In this document: positions 35,363 to 44,206 of the stretch, piece after piece
How the letters are laid out: the number at the start of each line of letters is the position of its first letter
Numbering within the stretch: the first letter of the stretch is position 1
Assembly (NCBI GenBank): GCA_949959185.1
Contig: CATLIX010000014.1
Location: 1-59,072, forward strand
Length of the DNA stretch: 59,072 nt
Direction: 5' to 3'
Source of the DNA: an uncultured Eubacterium sp.
Lineage (GTDB): Bacteria; Bacillota; Clostridia; Lachnospirales; Lachnospiraceae
Translations under genes and position numbers: made by a program
Notes under the pieces: model-generated
The model's database searches: none
Told to the model about the DNA's origin: nothing
Seen by the model: the letters and a program-made list of their open reading frames with translations, nothing else

Positions 35363-36541
35363 TTATCCCTGTTTGCAGTATGCTTTATCTACCTGTATTA
35401 CCACATAATGGTTCTCTCCCAACAGAGCGCGGGCTCTTTTCTGTATCTGTTCTGTTAAATCTTCATCACTGATTTTATATTCATAGGGAACTACAACATC
35501 AAAAATCAGGTTGGTATGGGTAGGCCCTGTAACCACCCGGAAATCATGCATGGTAATCACATCATCCATATCATGAATCAGCTTTTCCACCGTATGTTTC
35601 AGTTCCAGAATATGCACATCTTCCGTAACGACCGGATCCATATGAATGACTGCATCACAGTTCAGATTTCTGCGCAGCTCACCCTCCGCGTTGTCCACCA
35701 CGTCATGAAGTTCCAGAATATTTCCCTCGGCCGGAACTTCCGCATGAAGGGAGATCATCAGCCGGCCGGGACCGTAATCGTGCACCAGCAGGTCGTGAAT
35801 TCCGCAGATTTCCGGATGGGACAATACGGTCTCCTCAATCTGGCTAACCAGCGCTTCGTCCGGCGCCTGCCCCAGCAGAGGATTCAGTGTTTCTCTGGCC
35901 GCGCTGACTCCTGCACAGAAAATAAAAATGCCCACCAGCACGCCGCAGTATCCGTCAATCTGAATATCCCATATTTCTCCCACAATGGCTGACAGCAGCA
36001 CCACCGTCGTGGCACAGGTGTCGCTCAGGCTGTCCGTGGCTGTAGCCCGCATGGCCGCAGAATCCAGTTTTCTGCCGATTCTGTAATTATAATATGCCAT
36101 ATATAATTTTACCAGAATGGAAAAAAATAAAATTACTGCTGTCAGTACCTGAAATTCCACCGGTTTGGGATGAATAATCCTGGAAATGGAATTCTGAACC
36201 AGTTCAAATGCCATAATGATAATGGCGCCGGACACAATAAGCCCCGCAATATATTCTATTCTGCCATGTCCGAAAGGATGACCCACATCCGGTTTTGCCC
36301 CTGCCATTTTAAAGCCTGCCAGCGTCACACAGGAAGAACCGGCGTCAGACAGGTTGTTAAATGCGTCGGCAGTAATGGCAATGGAGCGGCTGAGGGTACC
36401 TGCCAGAAATTTCCCCAGAAACAGCAGAAGGTTCAGGAAAATTCCCACCATGCCGCAGAGCATTCCATACTGCTGGCGTACCTTTGGATTTTTTACGTCA
36501 TCTTTGTTCTTTATGCACAGATTTATCAGTATCGTAACCAT
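35363..36541 (-). CDS. cation diffusion facilitator metal transporter
   Basis: A 392-residue CDF family exporter for Zn, Fe, Mn or Co. Six membrane segments span about residues 30-210. The metal site motifs are ADAFNNLSDAGSS in segment 2 and HPFGHGRIEYIAG, with a second acidic site in ATATDSLSDTCAT of segment 5. The cytosolic C-terminal part is longer than usual (roughly residues 200-392) and contains the dimerisation domain with further histidines. The ATG at 36541 follows GGGGGCAG; an upstream ATG at 36577 lacks a good site. The specific metal is not decided by the motifs. Confidence 0.92.
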   Translation of the reverse strand: MVTILINLCIKNKDDVKNPKVRQQYGMLCGMVGIFLNLLLFLGKFLAGTLSRSIAITADAFNNLSDAGSSCVTLAGFKMAGAKPDVGHPFGHGRIEYIAGLIVSGAIIIMAFELVQNSISRIIHPKPVEFQVLTAVILFFSILVKLYMAYYNYRIGRKLDSAAMRATATDSLSDTCATTVVLLSAIVGEIWDIQIDGYCGVLVGIFIFCAGVSAARETLNPLLGQAPDEALVSQIEETVLSHPEICGIHDLLVHDYGPGRLMISLHAEVPAEGNILELHDVVDNAEGELRRNLNCDAVIHMDPVVTEDVHILELKHTVEKLIHDMDDVITMHDFRVVTGPTHTNLIFDVVVPYEYKISDEDLTEQIQKRARALLGENHYVVIQVDKAYCKQG

Positions 36542-36659
36542 GTCTGCCCCCTGCAATTTTTCCAATCTGTCTGCCATCCTGCTTTATGGTTTCCTGTTAT
36601 TATATGAAAACTTTGCTTATTGTATCATAAATAAATCAAAAGGAAAAGTATTTTTTCAT

Positions 36660-36687
36660 AGTATTTTTGTAAAATACGTGTTATAAT
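36660..36687 (+). promoter_or_regulatory. promoter region with overlapping palindrome before the purine permease
   Basis: A TATAAT -10 (36682-36687) is preceded by the inverted repeat GTATTTT-TGT-AAAATAC (36660-36676), which overlaps the -35 region and could be an operator. No purine riboswitch was seen in this short leader. Confidence 0.4.
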
Positions 36688-36722
36688 TACTTTCATATTT
36701 TTGGAAAAGGAGAGTAAATTCT

Positions 36723-38093
36723 ATGTTGGAAAAATTTTTCAAACTGGAACAAAACAACACCACGGTAAAAACTGAAATTATCGCAGGATTTACCACTTTC
36801 ATGACCATGGCATATATTCTGGCCGTGAATCCCAACATTTTGTCTGTTGCCGGCATGAATCCCAGTGCGGTACTGATTGCAACAGCTCTGGCGTCCTTTG
36901 CAGGTACGCTGCTGATGGCTTTGCTTGCCAATTACCCCTTTGCTCTGGCTCCCGGCATGGGACTGAATGCCTATTTTGCCTATACGGTTGTTGTCAGTAT
37001 GGGATATACCTGGCAGGTAGCGCTGTTCGCTGTATTTGTGGAAGGTATCCTTTTTATTATTTTATCCCTCACCAACGTACGGGAAGCTATTTTCAACGCT
37101 ATTCCCATGACCTTAAAATCCGCTGTAGGCGTGGGTATCGGCCTGTTTATCGCTTTTATCGGATTACAGGACGCCAAACTGATTGTACACAGCGACGCTA
37201 CTCTGGTGACCTATCAGACCTTTAAGGGAGAAACTTTTCACTCCGTAGGCGTAGGCGCAATCCTTGCTCTGGTGGGCGTACTGATTACCGCTGTTTTGCT
37301 GGTAAAACAGATAAAAGGCGGTATCCTCCTCGGTATCCTGATTACCTGGATGCTCGGTATCCTCTGCGAACTTGCAGGTATTTATGTGCCCTCTCCTGAC
37401 GCAGGCATGTATTCTGTCATCCCTTCCGGTATCGTAAGTCTTGACTTTTCTTCTTTTAAGGAAACTTTCGGCGCTGTATTTACCATAGATTTCAGCACCC
37501 TCGAAATCGGAAACTTTCTCATCGTCATGTTTTCTTTCCTGTTTGTGGATTTGTTTGATACCCTTGGAGCCTTAATCGGTGTTTCTTCCAAAGCGGACAT
37601 GCTGGATGAAGACGGAAAACTTCCTCAGATTAAACCGGCTCTTCTGTCTGACGCTATCGCTACCTGTGTGGGCGCTCTGTTCGGAACCTCCACAACCACC
37701 ACTTATGTGGAAAGTGCTTCCGGCGTAACAGCAGGCGGGCGTACCGGGCTGACCTCACTGACCACGGCATTACTGTTCCTGTTATCCGTTATTTTCTCCC
37801 CCTTGTTCTTAAGCATTCCGTCTTTTGCCATTGCGCCTGCTCTGATTATTGTGGGATTCTACATGATGGGTTCTGTCATGAAAATTGACTTTGAAGATAT
37901 AGCCGAAGCGATTCCGGCGTTCCTGTGCATTATTGCAATGCCGCTGGCTTACAGCATTTCAGAGGGAATTTCCATCGGTGTGATTTCCTGGACTGTTATC
38001 AACCTGCTGACCGGAAAGGCCAAAGAAAAGAAAATCAGCATTCTGATGTATGTGCTGACGGTTCTGTTTATTCTGAAGTATATCTTCTTATAA
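36723..38093 (+). CDS. NCS2 family purine permease (AzgA/PbuG-like)
   Basis: A 456-residue membrane permease for adenine, guanine or hypoxanthine. About 12-14 hydrophobic segments are visible. Family signatures are AGFTTFMTMAYILAVNP near residue 22, FALAPGMGLNAYFAY, FLFVDLFDTLGALIGVSSKA and the TSTTTTYVESASGV segment. AAAGGAG precedes the ATG, and a strong terminator follows the stop. Transcribed alone. Confidence 0.94.
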   Translation: MLEKFFKLEQNNTTVKTEIIAGFTTFMTMAYILAVNPNILSVAGMNPSAVLIATALASFAGTLLMALLANYPFALAPGMGLNAYFAYTVVVSMGYTWQVALFAVFVEGILFIILSLTNVREAIFNAIPMTLKSAVGVGIGLFIAFIGLQDAKLIVHSDATLVTYQTFKGETFHSVGVGAILALVGVLITAVLLVKQIKGGILLGILITWMLGILCELAGIYVPSPDAGMYSVIPSGIVSLDFSSFKETFGAVFTIDFSTLEIGNFLIVMFSFLFVDLFDTLGALIGVSSKADMLDEDGKLPQIKPALLSDAIATCVGALFGTSTTTTYVESASGVTAGGRTGLTSLTTALLFLLSVIFSPLFLSIPSFAIAPALIIVGFYMMGSVMKIDFEDIAEAIPAFLCIIAMPLAYSISEGISIGVISWTVINLLTGKAKEKKISILMYVLTVLFILKYIFL

Positions 38094-38129
38094 GCACCTT
38101 TTTAGCACCTGAATCTTTATATGAAATCA

Positions 38130-38159
38130 AACCCCCGCAGCCTGTCCGCGGGGGTTTTT
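38130..38159 (+). terminator. intrinsic terminator after the purine permease
   Basis: Nine-base GC-rich stem (AACCCCCGC with GCGGGGGTT, 38130-38138 and 38148-38156) followed by a T-run. Confidence 0.9.
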
Positions 38160-38166
38160 CATTTTT

Positions 38167-38958
38167 TCATTCCGCACCATAAATCTCCCAGGCCGGATAA
38201 GCCTGGTCAAAATGATACCCCAGCTTTTCTGCCAGCCCCACAGACCAGAGATTCTGAGCATCCCAGCTGGGATACCAGCCCCGGTCCAGACATTCCAGAA
38301 TCAGCTTCGCGCCGCACACGGAAGCCAGCCCTTTTCTTCGGTGGGACTGCTCCGTTCCGATTTCCACTTCAATACCTCCCTGATACACCGTATAGGAGGA
38401 GGCTCCCGCCACCAGGTTCCCCTGCCGCACCACTGCCGCGCCCAGCCCCCGTCTGCGGTACTCCTCATAATCTGCATACTGAGAAGTAAAGTCCAAAGCC
38501 CAGGGCAGCTTACGGGTCTGCTCAAAGATTTCCTCATCTATGAGTTTCACTTCATAGCCTGGTTTCAGGCTGCTTACGATTGTTTCCAGCCTCTTCCTGT
38601 CGAAGATTTCCGGTTCCTTTTTGATGGCGTACCGTTCCACCTGTTTGCAGCGGCCTTCGTAAGCTGCCTCAATTTCCCTGGCCCAGCCTTCTCCCGTTTC
38701 ATCCAGCGGCGGCACCATAATCAGAAATGCCCGGCTTTTACTTCCCACTTCCTCTGTTACCAGCTCCCGGTTGGGTCTGCCTGCAAAAAAGCAGAAATCC
38801 GCCAGCAGGATTCTGGCGGAAACAGGCTGTTCCGGGGAATCCGCCCAGGCCTCTCCCATGCAGCCCTGCAGACAGGACCAGATGAGAGATTCCTGCCACC
38901 CTGCAAATAAGGGGCTGATGCGCTCCATATGGTCTTTTTCTATTTTGTAAATACTCAT
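38167..38958 (-). CDS. GNAT-like acetyltransferase (PF12746-type)
   Basis: A 263-residue protein. The N-terminal half (about 1-130) resembles the extension of the GNAT_acetyltr family (HMERISPLFAGWQESLIWSCLQG). The C-terminal half is the GNAT core with GGIEVEIGTEQSHRRKGLAS giving the acetyl-CoA loop. GGAAGGG sets the ATG at 38958. The substrate is unknown. It converges on the purine permease and shares its terminator region. Confidence 0.82.
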   Translation of the reverse strand: MSIYKIEKDHMERISPLFAGWQESLIWSCLQGCMGEAWADSPEQPVSARILLADFCFFAGRPNRELVTEEVGSKSRAFLIMVPPLDETGEGWAREIEAAYEGRCKQVERYAIKKEPEIFDRKRLETIVSSLKPGYEVKLIDEEIFEQTRKLPWALDFTSQYADYEEYRRRGLGAAVVRQGNLVAGASSYTVYQGGIEVEIGTEQSHRRKGLASVCGAKLILECLDRGWYPSWDAQNLWSVGLAEKLGYHFDQAYPAWEIYGAE

Positions 38959-39017
38959 TTGCATACCCTTCCATATATATCAATTATCCGGCAATTGCTA
39001 ACCTGTTCCATTATCAA

Positions 39018-39243
39018 AATTTCATGTACAATTACCACAATTGCTCTTAAATATTTTCATCATACAAAAGGTCGAAATGCCAGACGCACCGAGCATTCCA
39101 GCGAGCCTCTGAATACAAAGAATCATGTTCAGCAGAGGCTTCCATGCTTCTTTGAGTCTCGCTTCCATGGTGCTGAAATGCATTTCTCACCTTTTGTATG
39201 AGAAAATATCTGCACTCAAACTTTCCAAATTGTACATGAAATT
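39018..39243. repeat. 226-bp nested palindromic element
   Basis: The 321-base gap before the HAD gene is largely this element. Outer arms 39018-39033 and 39228-39243 are exact 16-bp inverted repeats. Inner arms 39049-39072 and 39189-39209 pair over ATATTTTCATCATACAAAAGGT-like sequence. A third nested level includes GAAATGC/GCATTTC and a CAGCGAGCCTCTGAA/TTCAGCAGAGGCTT pair. No coding frame is credible. It looks like a MITE or a large structured RNA. Confidence 0.82.
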
Positions 39244-39279
39244 AATATAGTTATTAAATTTCGCAATTACCTGTATCAA

Positions 39280-40074
39280 TTATCCATGCTCTGTGAAACT
39301 TTTCACATATTCCAGTACAAAATCGGAAAAATACCCGTCCTTTTTCGGATAAAAAATATGCTCCTGACGAATCTGTTCAGCCGCCAGACTTTTCTCCGCC
39401 AGAGCAATGTCTGCTTCTTCCAGCATGGAAATGTCAAATCTGCTGTCTCCTGCTGCGATTGCCTGCCGGGGCTGTATCCGCTTCCGGAAACGTTTTACTG
39501 CTTCTCCTTTGCTGAGGCTCCTGGGAATCACATAGATTTTTACGCCATGGGAACAGATTTCCACCCGGCTTTCATCCAGGCGGGACTTCAGATCGGCCAT
39601 GGTTTCTTCCGGCCGGGCGCTTTTGGTAAATACAAAAAGTCCTTCTATATTCCGGATTTCAAAGGTTACCTGGGTATCCTGCTCCAGAATCTGTTCTGCC
39701 AGCTTTAGTTCTTTCCGGCAGTCTGCAGTGAGCGCTCCGGATTCCTCATACCAGTCTTCGTCCTTTTTTCCATGTACCAGAAGAACGCCTCCGTTGCACA
39801 CCAGTGCATATTCCGGCGGAGGCGTTCCAAATGTAATTCTCTGATACTGTTCTACCGTTCTGGTGGTGGCGGGCACAAACAGCGCCTGTCTGCGCACCTG
39901 CTGCAACAGGCTCCAGGACATTTCCGTCATAAAGGAAATGTCCCTGCCCTGATACTGTTCCACCCATGTTACGGGAACATTGATTTCGCGCTTATAAGAA
40001 TAAATCAGCGTGTTATCCAAATCTGCAAAAAATACTGTTTCAGCCTTCCCCGGCCATGTATGAGAGTTTTTCAT
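39280..40074 (-). CDS. HAD-superfamily phosphatase of the Ter island
   Basis: A 264-residue HAD hydrolase of the Cof/sucrose-phosphatase-like class. Motif I is FFADLDNTLIY, a threonine follows in VPATTRT, the lysine is in SLSKGEAV, and motif IV is AAGDSRFDISML. Members of this class are regularly encoded in ter gene clusters, where they are proposed to process a nucleotide-like metabolite. The ATG at 40074 lies five bases after the P-type ATPase stop, so it is the last gene of that operon. The physiological substrate is unknown. Confidence 0.88.
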   Translation of the reverse strand: MKNSHTWPGKAETVFFADLDNTLIYSYKREINVPVTWVEQYQGRDISFMTEMSWSLLQQVRRQALFVPATTRTVEQYQRITFGTPPPEYALVCNGGVLLVHGKKDEDWYEESGALTADCRKELKLAEQILEQDTQVTFEIRNIEGLFVFTKSARPEETMADLKSRLDESRVEICSHGVKIYVIPRSLSKGEAVKRFRKRIQPRQAIAAGDSRFDISMLEEADIALAEKSLAAEQIRQEHIFYPKKDGYFSDFVLEYVKSFTEHG

Positions 40075-40078
40075 CTCA

Positions 40079-42733
40079 TTACCGTTCCACAATGGCTTTC
40101 CGCACCAGATCCACAGGAATCATGGTAACTGCCAGAAGGATTACAGCCATCCATCCGGTAATGCCAAAGGGCACGCAGCTGAACATGTTTCCAATCCAGG
40201 TAAAGGCTTCAAAAGGTATCAGCGCCGCATTTACAATGACAGCCTGTACCAGAATAATGATAAAAAATACCTTCAGGAACCCGGTATTTTCATTAAGCCC
40301 CCGGAAAATGGCAAATTTCTCATCTCTCACGTTAAATCCGTTGAACAGGGCGCTGACAATAAACAGCACAAAATAACCTGTCAGATGCTGTTCTTCCGTT
40401 TCAAACAGATTCTGGAAGAAAGGCAGCTTCAGATACAGAAAGCTGAGAATCACAAGCCAGGCCCCCATGGTTACAATCTGGGCCATCATCTTTTTGCTGA
40501 CAATGCTCTCGTCTCTCCTTCTGGGTTTCTCACTCATATATTTCTTAAGGGCCGGCTCATTGCCAAGCATAATAGCTCCCAGTCCGTCCATGACCAGATT
40601 TACAAACAGCAGGTGAGTTACTTTCAGAGGTTCCTCCACCCCAAAGAAAGGCGCGATGGCGCTGACTACCACGGCCGCCACGTTAATCACAAGCTGGAAC
40701 TTACAGAATTTCAGGATGTTATGGTAAATGGTTCTGCCATACCAGATAGCGTCCTTGATGGATTTAAAGTTATCATCCAGGATTACAATTTTTCCGGCTT
40801 CCTTGGCTGCTTCCGTTCCGCTTCCCATGGCAAATCCCACGTCGGCCCGCTTCAGGGCCGGAGAATCGTTGACGCCGTCTCCGGTCATACCCACCACCAG
40901 ATTCATTTCCTGGCAGAGGCGTACCATTCTGGACTTATCCGTAGGCAGTGCTCTGGCAATGACCCGGATATGAGGAATAATTTTCTTCACTTCCTCATCG
41001 GACATTTCATTTAACTGGGCGGAAGAAAGGGCTCTGTCCGAATCTGAGCGCAGCAGTCCCGCGTCTTTTGCAATGGCAACAGCAGTTTCCAGACGGTCTC
41101 CGGTTATCATAACCACCTGAATTCCGGCTTTCTGCACTTCCTCGATGGCCTCCCTTGCCTCCGGCCTCACATCGTCCCGGATGCCCACCAGTCCGATAAT
41201 CACAATATCTTCATTGATTTTATTTTCCACCAGCTCCTGTTCGGAATAACCGAATGCCAGCACACGCATGGCTTTGGAAGCCAGTTCGTCAATCTTCTTA
41301 TCCAGAACAGCCTTGTCCATATCCCGGAGTGTTCCGTTTCCGTCCAGATATTTTCCGGCGAAGGCCAGCAGACGTTCCGGAGCTCCTTTGTAAAAGGTTT
41401 TGCCCACACTGTCAATTCTGGCCTGGCTGAATTTATTGGTGGAATTGAAGCCCTGGGATTTGGATACGGAACGCTCTTTGTCCGCCTCCAGTGTCCGGAA
41501 GGTTTCTTCTCCGATAAATTTCATCAGAGCCTGGTCGGTGGCATTTCCTCCGATAACCCGGTGTTCCCCGTCAAACATGGACTGGGTATTTTTTCCGATA
41601 GCAAGATTCAGCAAATCTTTCACATTCTGATGGCTGTCCAGCTCCGCAATGGGAATAGACGTTCCGTCGGCGGTAAAGAAATCCACCACTTCCAGCATAC
41701 CTTTGGTAATGGTTCCTGTCTTGTCGCTGAACAGAATGTTCAGGGAGCCGGCTGTCTCAATACCTTCCGCTTTTCTCACCAGTACGTTATGGTCCAGCAT
41801 TTTGCTGGTATTCTGCATAAGCACCAGAGAAATCATCAGGGGCAGGCCTTCCGGTACGGCACAGACAATGATTACCACCGCCAGGGAAACCGCGTTGACA
41901 ATATCTTTGATAATTACTTCAAATCCGGAAGCGAAATATTCAGATACGCCGCCTGCGGATACGATAAAGTAAATAAAATACAGCACTGCTATCACAATGG
42001 CGCCGATATAGCCGAAGGTGGAAATCTGTTTCGCCAGTTTGGCCAGCTTTACTTTCAGCGGGGAATCCGGCTCGCTTTCCTGCATTTCCTCAGCCATCTT
42101 GCCCATCATGGTTTTCAGGCCCACTTTGCGCACATCCAGTACGCCTTCTCCGTCAAACACCACAGCGCCCCGGAACAGGGAATAAGAATCCACAAAGGTA
42201 TCTCCTGTGATATCTTCTGCCAGAGCAGTGTCTGCAGAAGTTTCCTTTTTCTTACACTCTTCCGCCTCTCCGTTCAGAGCGGAGTTGTCCACGCTTAAGG
42301 CTCCTGAAACGAGAATTCCGTCTGCGGGAATCTTGTCTCCGGACTGAAGCAGTACCTTGTCGCCAACCACCACGTCGTCCACGTCAATCACTGTAATTAT
42401 GTCGTTCCGGTGTACTTTACACTTGTCCTTTTTGGTACTGTCTTTTAATTCCCGGTATTTGGTATCGCTGGCAACTCCGGTTTTGGCTGACACTACAGCC
42501 ACAATCAATACGGCCACAATCGTTCCCAGGGGTTCATAAATTTCCGCATATCCAAAGAAAAACATCACAATCATAAGTGCTGCAATGGCCAGCAGTATCT
42601 TAATCATGGGGTCTCCGAAGGTTTCCTTAAACTCCTCCCAGAAGGTGGTGGGTTCGGAATCCGGAATCTCATTGGAACCGTGCTGCTCTCTGGAAAGTTC
42701 CACTTCCTTATCTGTAAGTCCTTTAAACTTCAT
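40079..42733 (-). CDS. calcium-type P-type cation ATPase
   Basis: An 884-residue P2-type ATPase. It has the N-terminal cation ATPase domain, the phosphorylation site SDKTGTITKG, the nucleotide domain with FNSTNKFSQAR and FYKGAPERL, the hinge MTGDGVNDSPALKRADVG, and six C-terminal membrane segments. Segment 4 contains VPEGLP, as in Ca and related pumps. Ca2+ (or Mn2+) export is likely. GGAGAT precedes the ATG. Ca-type pumps recur beside TerD genes, whose products bind calcium, so the gene belongs functionally to the Ter island. Confidence 0.93.
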   Translation of the reverse strand: MKFKGLTDKEVELSREQHGSNEIPDSEPTTFWEEFKETFGDPMIKILLAIAALMIVMFFFGYAEIYEPLGTIVAVLIVAVVSAKTGVASDTKYRELKDSTKKDKCKVHRNDIITVIDVDDVVVGDKVLLQSGDKIPADGILVSGALSVDNSALNGEAEECKKKETSADTALAEDITGDTFVDSYSLFRGAVVFDGEGVLDVRKVGLKTMMGKMAEEMQESEPDSPLKVKLAKLAKQISTFGYIGAIVIAVLYFIYFIVSAGGVSEYFASGFEVIIKDIVNAVSLAVVIIVCAVPEGLPLMISLVLMQNTSKMLDHNVLVRKAEGIETAGSLNILFSDKTGTITKGMLEVVDFFTADGTSIPIAELDSHQNVKDLLNLAIGKNTQSMFDGEHRVIGGNATDQALMKFIGEETFRTLEADKERSVSKSQGFNSTNKFSQARIDSVGKTFYKGAPERLLAFAGKYLDGNGTLRDMDKAVLDKKIDELASKAMRVLAFGYSEQELVENKINEDIVIIGLVGIRDDVRPEAREAIEEVQKAGIQVVMITGDRLETAVAIAKDAGLLRSDSDRALSSAQLNEMSDEEVKKIIPHIRVIARALPTDKSRMVRLCQEMNLVVGMTGDGVNDSPALKRADVGFAMGSGTEAAKEAGKIVILDDNFKSIKDAIWYGRTIYHNILKFCKFQLVINVAAVVVSAIAPFFGVEEPLKVTHLLFVNLVMDGLGAIMLGNEPALKKYMSEKPRRRDESIVSKKMMAQIVTMGAWLVILSFLYLKLPFFQNLFETEEQHLTGYFVLFIVSALFNGFNVRDEKFAIFRGLNENTGFLKVFFIIILVQAVIVNAALIPFEAFTWIGNMFSCVPFGITGWMAVILLAVTMIPVDLVRKAIVER

Positions 42734-42847
42734 TCTGTATCTCCATTTTCTTTTTTAATATTTTCATTAAAAGAATGCGTTTGCACATTCTCCGCGCGCA
42801 AGCGGATTGCATGACAATAAATTTCAGCTCCGCAGGCTGCGTATATT

Positions 42848-42921
42848 TGTTTTTCTCTCATAGGAAGTCCATATAATTTAACACTTCACAGTAACATAGT
42901 ATCCCCTGCAAGAGAAGAAAC
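42848..42921. repeat. 74-bp stem-loop repeat, copy 2
   Basis: Gap-free match to 34272-34345 with the loop CACTTCACAGTAACA unchanged. The stem is imperfect here, but an A-T pair of copy 1 is replaced by C-G at the corresponding place (42855). It lies in the leader of the P-type ATPase gene. Confidence 0.8.
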
Positions 42922-42957
42922 AGTCATGGGCCCCTTTTACCTCAGGCTCCATGACTG
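42921..42957 (-). terminator. hairpin after the second terD
   Basis: Nine-base perfect stem (CAGTCATGG with CCATGACTG, 42921-42929 and 42949-42957), followed on the minus strand by TTTCTTCTC. Probable terminator or attenuator between terD and the ATPase gene. Confidence 0.6.
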
Positions 42958-42974
42958 CATGGTTCATATCATGT

Positions 42975-43565
42975 TTACATATACCGGTTGGCCAGTTCTC
43001 CGATTCCTGTATCGCCGGTTCCCTGTCCGATGGCGTTGAATTTCCACTCGCCGTTATGGCGGTAAACTTCCCCGAAAATCATGGCGGTCATTCCGGAATA
43101 GTCCTCAGTCAGATTGTACCGGCACATTTCCTTATTATTTCTTCCGTCCACCAGGCGGCAGAACGCATTCTGAATCATGCCGAAATGCTGTTTTCTCTGT
43201 ACTGCCTGATAAATGTTGACCACAATCACAATTCTGTCGTACTGCTGAGGCACGCGGGACAAATCCACCACAATCTGCTCGTCGTCCCCGTCTCCGGCCC
43301 CGGTGAGATTATCGCCCATATGGAGCACCCCACCGGATTTGTGCTGAAGATTGCCGAAGAATACCACATCTTCTTTGCCCGCCAGTTTTCCGTTGCTTAA
43401 CAGCAGTGCGGAGGCATCGCAGTCTATTTCCTGCGGCTTGGGCGCAAACAGTCCCTTCTTTTTGCGCTGCACCTCATCCCAGCCCAATCCTATCAGTATT
43501 TTGGAAAGTCCTGCATTCTCTTTCGACAGGCTGACTTTCTGTCCTTTCTGTAAACTAATCGACAT
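42975..43565 (-). CDS. TerD family stress protein, divergent copy
   Basis: A 196-residue TerD-domain protein. TerD proteins bind calcium and are part of tellurium, phage and general stress responses. The GLGWDEV motif and the Ca-site segment NLTGAGDGDDEQIVVDLSRVP are intact. However, the usual FDLDA reads IDCDAS, and a basic insertion (QRKKKGLFAPKPQE) lies before it. It is therefore the more diverged of two adjacent paralogues. It follows the first terD by 35 bases in the same operon. Confidence 0.93.
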   Translation of the reverse strand: MSISLQKGQKVSLSKENAGLSKILIGLGWDEVQRKKKGLFAPKPQEIDCDASALLLSNGKLAGKEDVVFFGNLQHKSGGVLHMGDNLTGAGDGDDEQIVVDLSRVPQQYDRIVIVVNIYQAVQRKQHFGMIQNAFCRLVDGRNNKEMCRYNLTEDYSGMTAMIFGEVYRHNGEWKFNAIGQGTGDTGIGELANRYM

Positions 43566-43600
43566 CTGTTTTCCTCCTTGTCCCGGATCTGTCGCCGGTT

Positions 43601-44182
43601 TTATGCAACTTCAATACCATAATGGCCACACAGTGCGGCAAGCCCGCCCTGGAATCCGCTTCCGATGGCATTGAATTTCCACTCGCCGCCATGGCGGTAC
43701 AGTTCTCCTACCACCACTGCTGTCTCAATGGAGAAATCCTCCCCCAAATCATAGCGAATCAGTTCCTGACCCGTGGCGTCGTCCACAATCCGGATAAAGG
43801 AATTGGATACCTGTCCGAAGTTCTGGCGTCTCGTCTCGGAATCATAAATGGTTACGGTAAACGCAATTTTGTCGATTCCCATGGGCACCTGAGACAAATC
43901 AATTAAAATTTCCTCGTCGTCTCCATCACCCTCTCCGGTCAGGTTATCACCCATATGTTTTACGGAACCGCTGGAGTGTTCCAGATTACTGTAGAAAATA
44001 AATTCTTTCTCGCTGGGACATTTTCCGTTGGGCCCTAACAGAAACGCCGCTGCGTCCAGATCAAAATCCGCACCGGAATCGAACGCGTTCACATCCCATC
44101 CCAGTCCTACCATAATGCTCTTTAATCCGGGATTTCCTTTGGTTAAATCAACTTTCTGTCCTTTTGTCAAATTAATTGGCAT
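43601..44182 (-). CDS. terD: TerD family stress protein
   Basis: A 193-residue TerD with canonical motifs: [20 protein letters not shown], the Ca-binding [21 protein letters not shown], and the C-terminal [19 protein letters not shown]. It is cytosolic. Encoded between the TelA-like gene and the diverged paralogue, it is part of the core of the Ter island. AAAGGAGG precedes the ATG. Confidence 0.96.
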   Translation of the reverse strand: MPINLTKGQKVDLTKGNPGLKSIMVGLGWDVNAFDSGADFDLDAAAFLLGPNGKCPSEKEFIFYSNLEHSSGSVKHMGDNLTGEGDGDDEEILIDLSQVPMGIDKIAFTVTIYDSETRRQNFGQVSNSFIRIVDDATGQELIRYDLGEDFSIETAVVVGELYRHGGEWKFNAIGSGFQGGLAALCGHYGIEVA

Positions 44183-44206
44183 GGTACAAATCCTCCTTTA
44201 CTCTGT

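Noticed and set aside
36600-36722. Purine riboswitch before the NCS2 permease
   Set aside because: The leader between the -10 and the start codon is too short, and no conserved purine-aptamer bases were seen.
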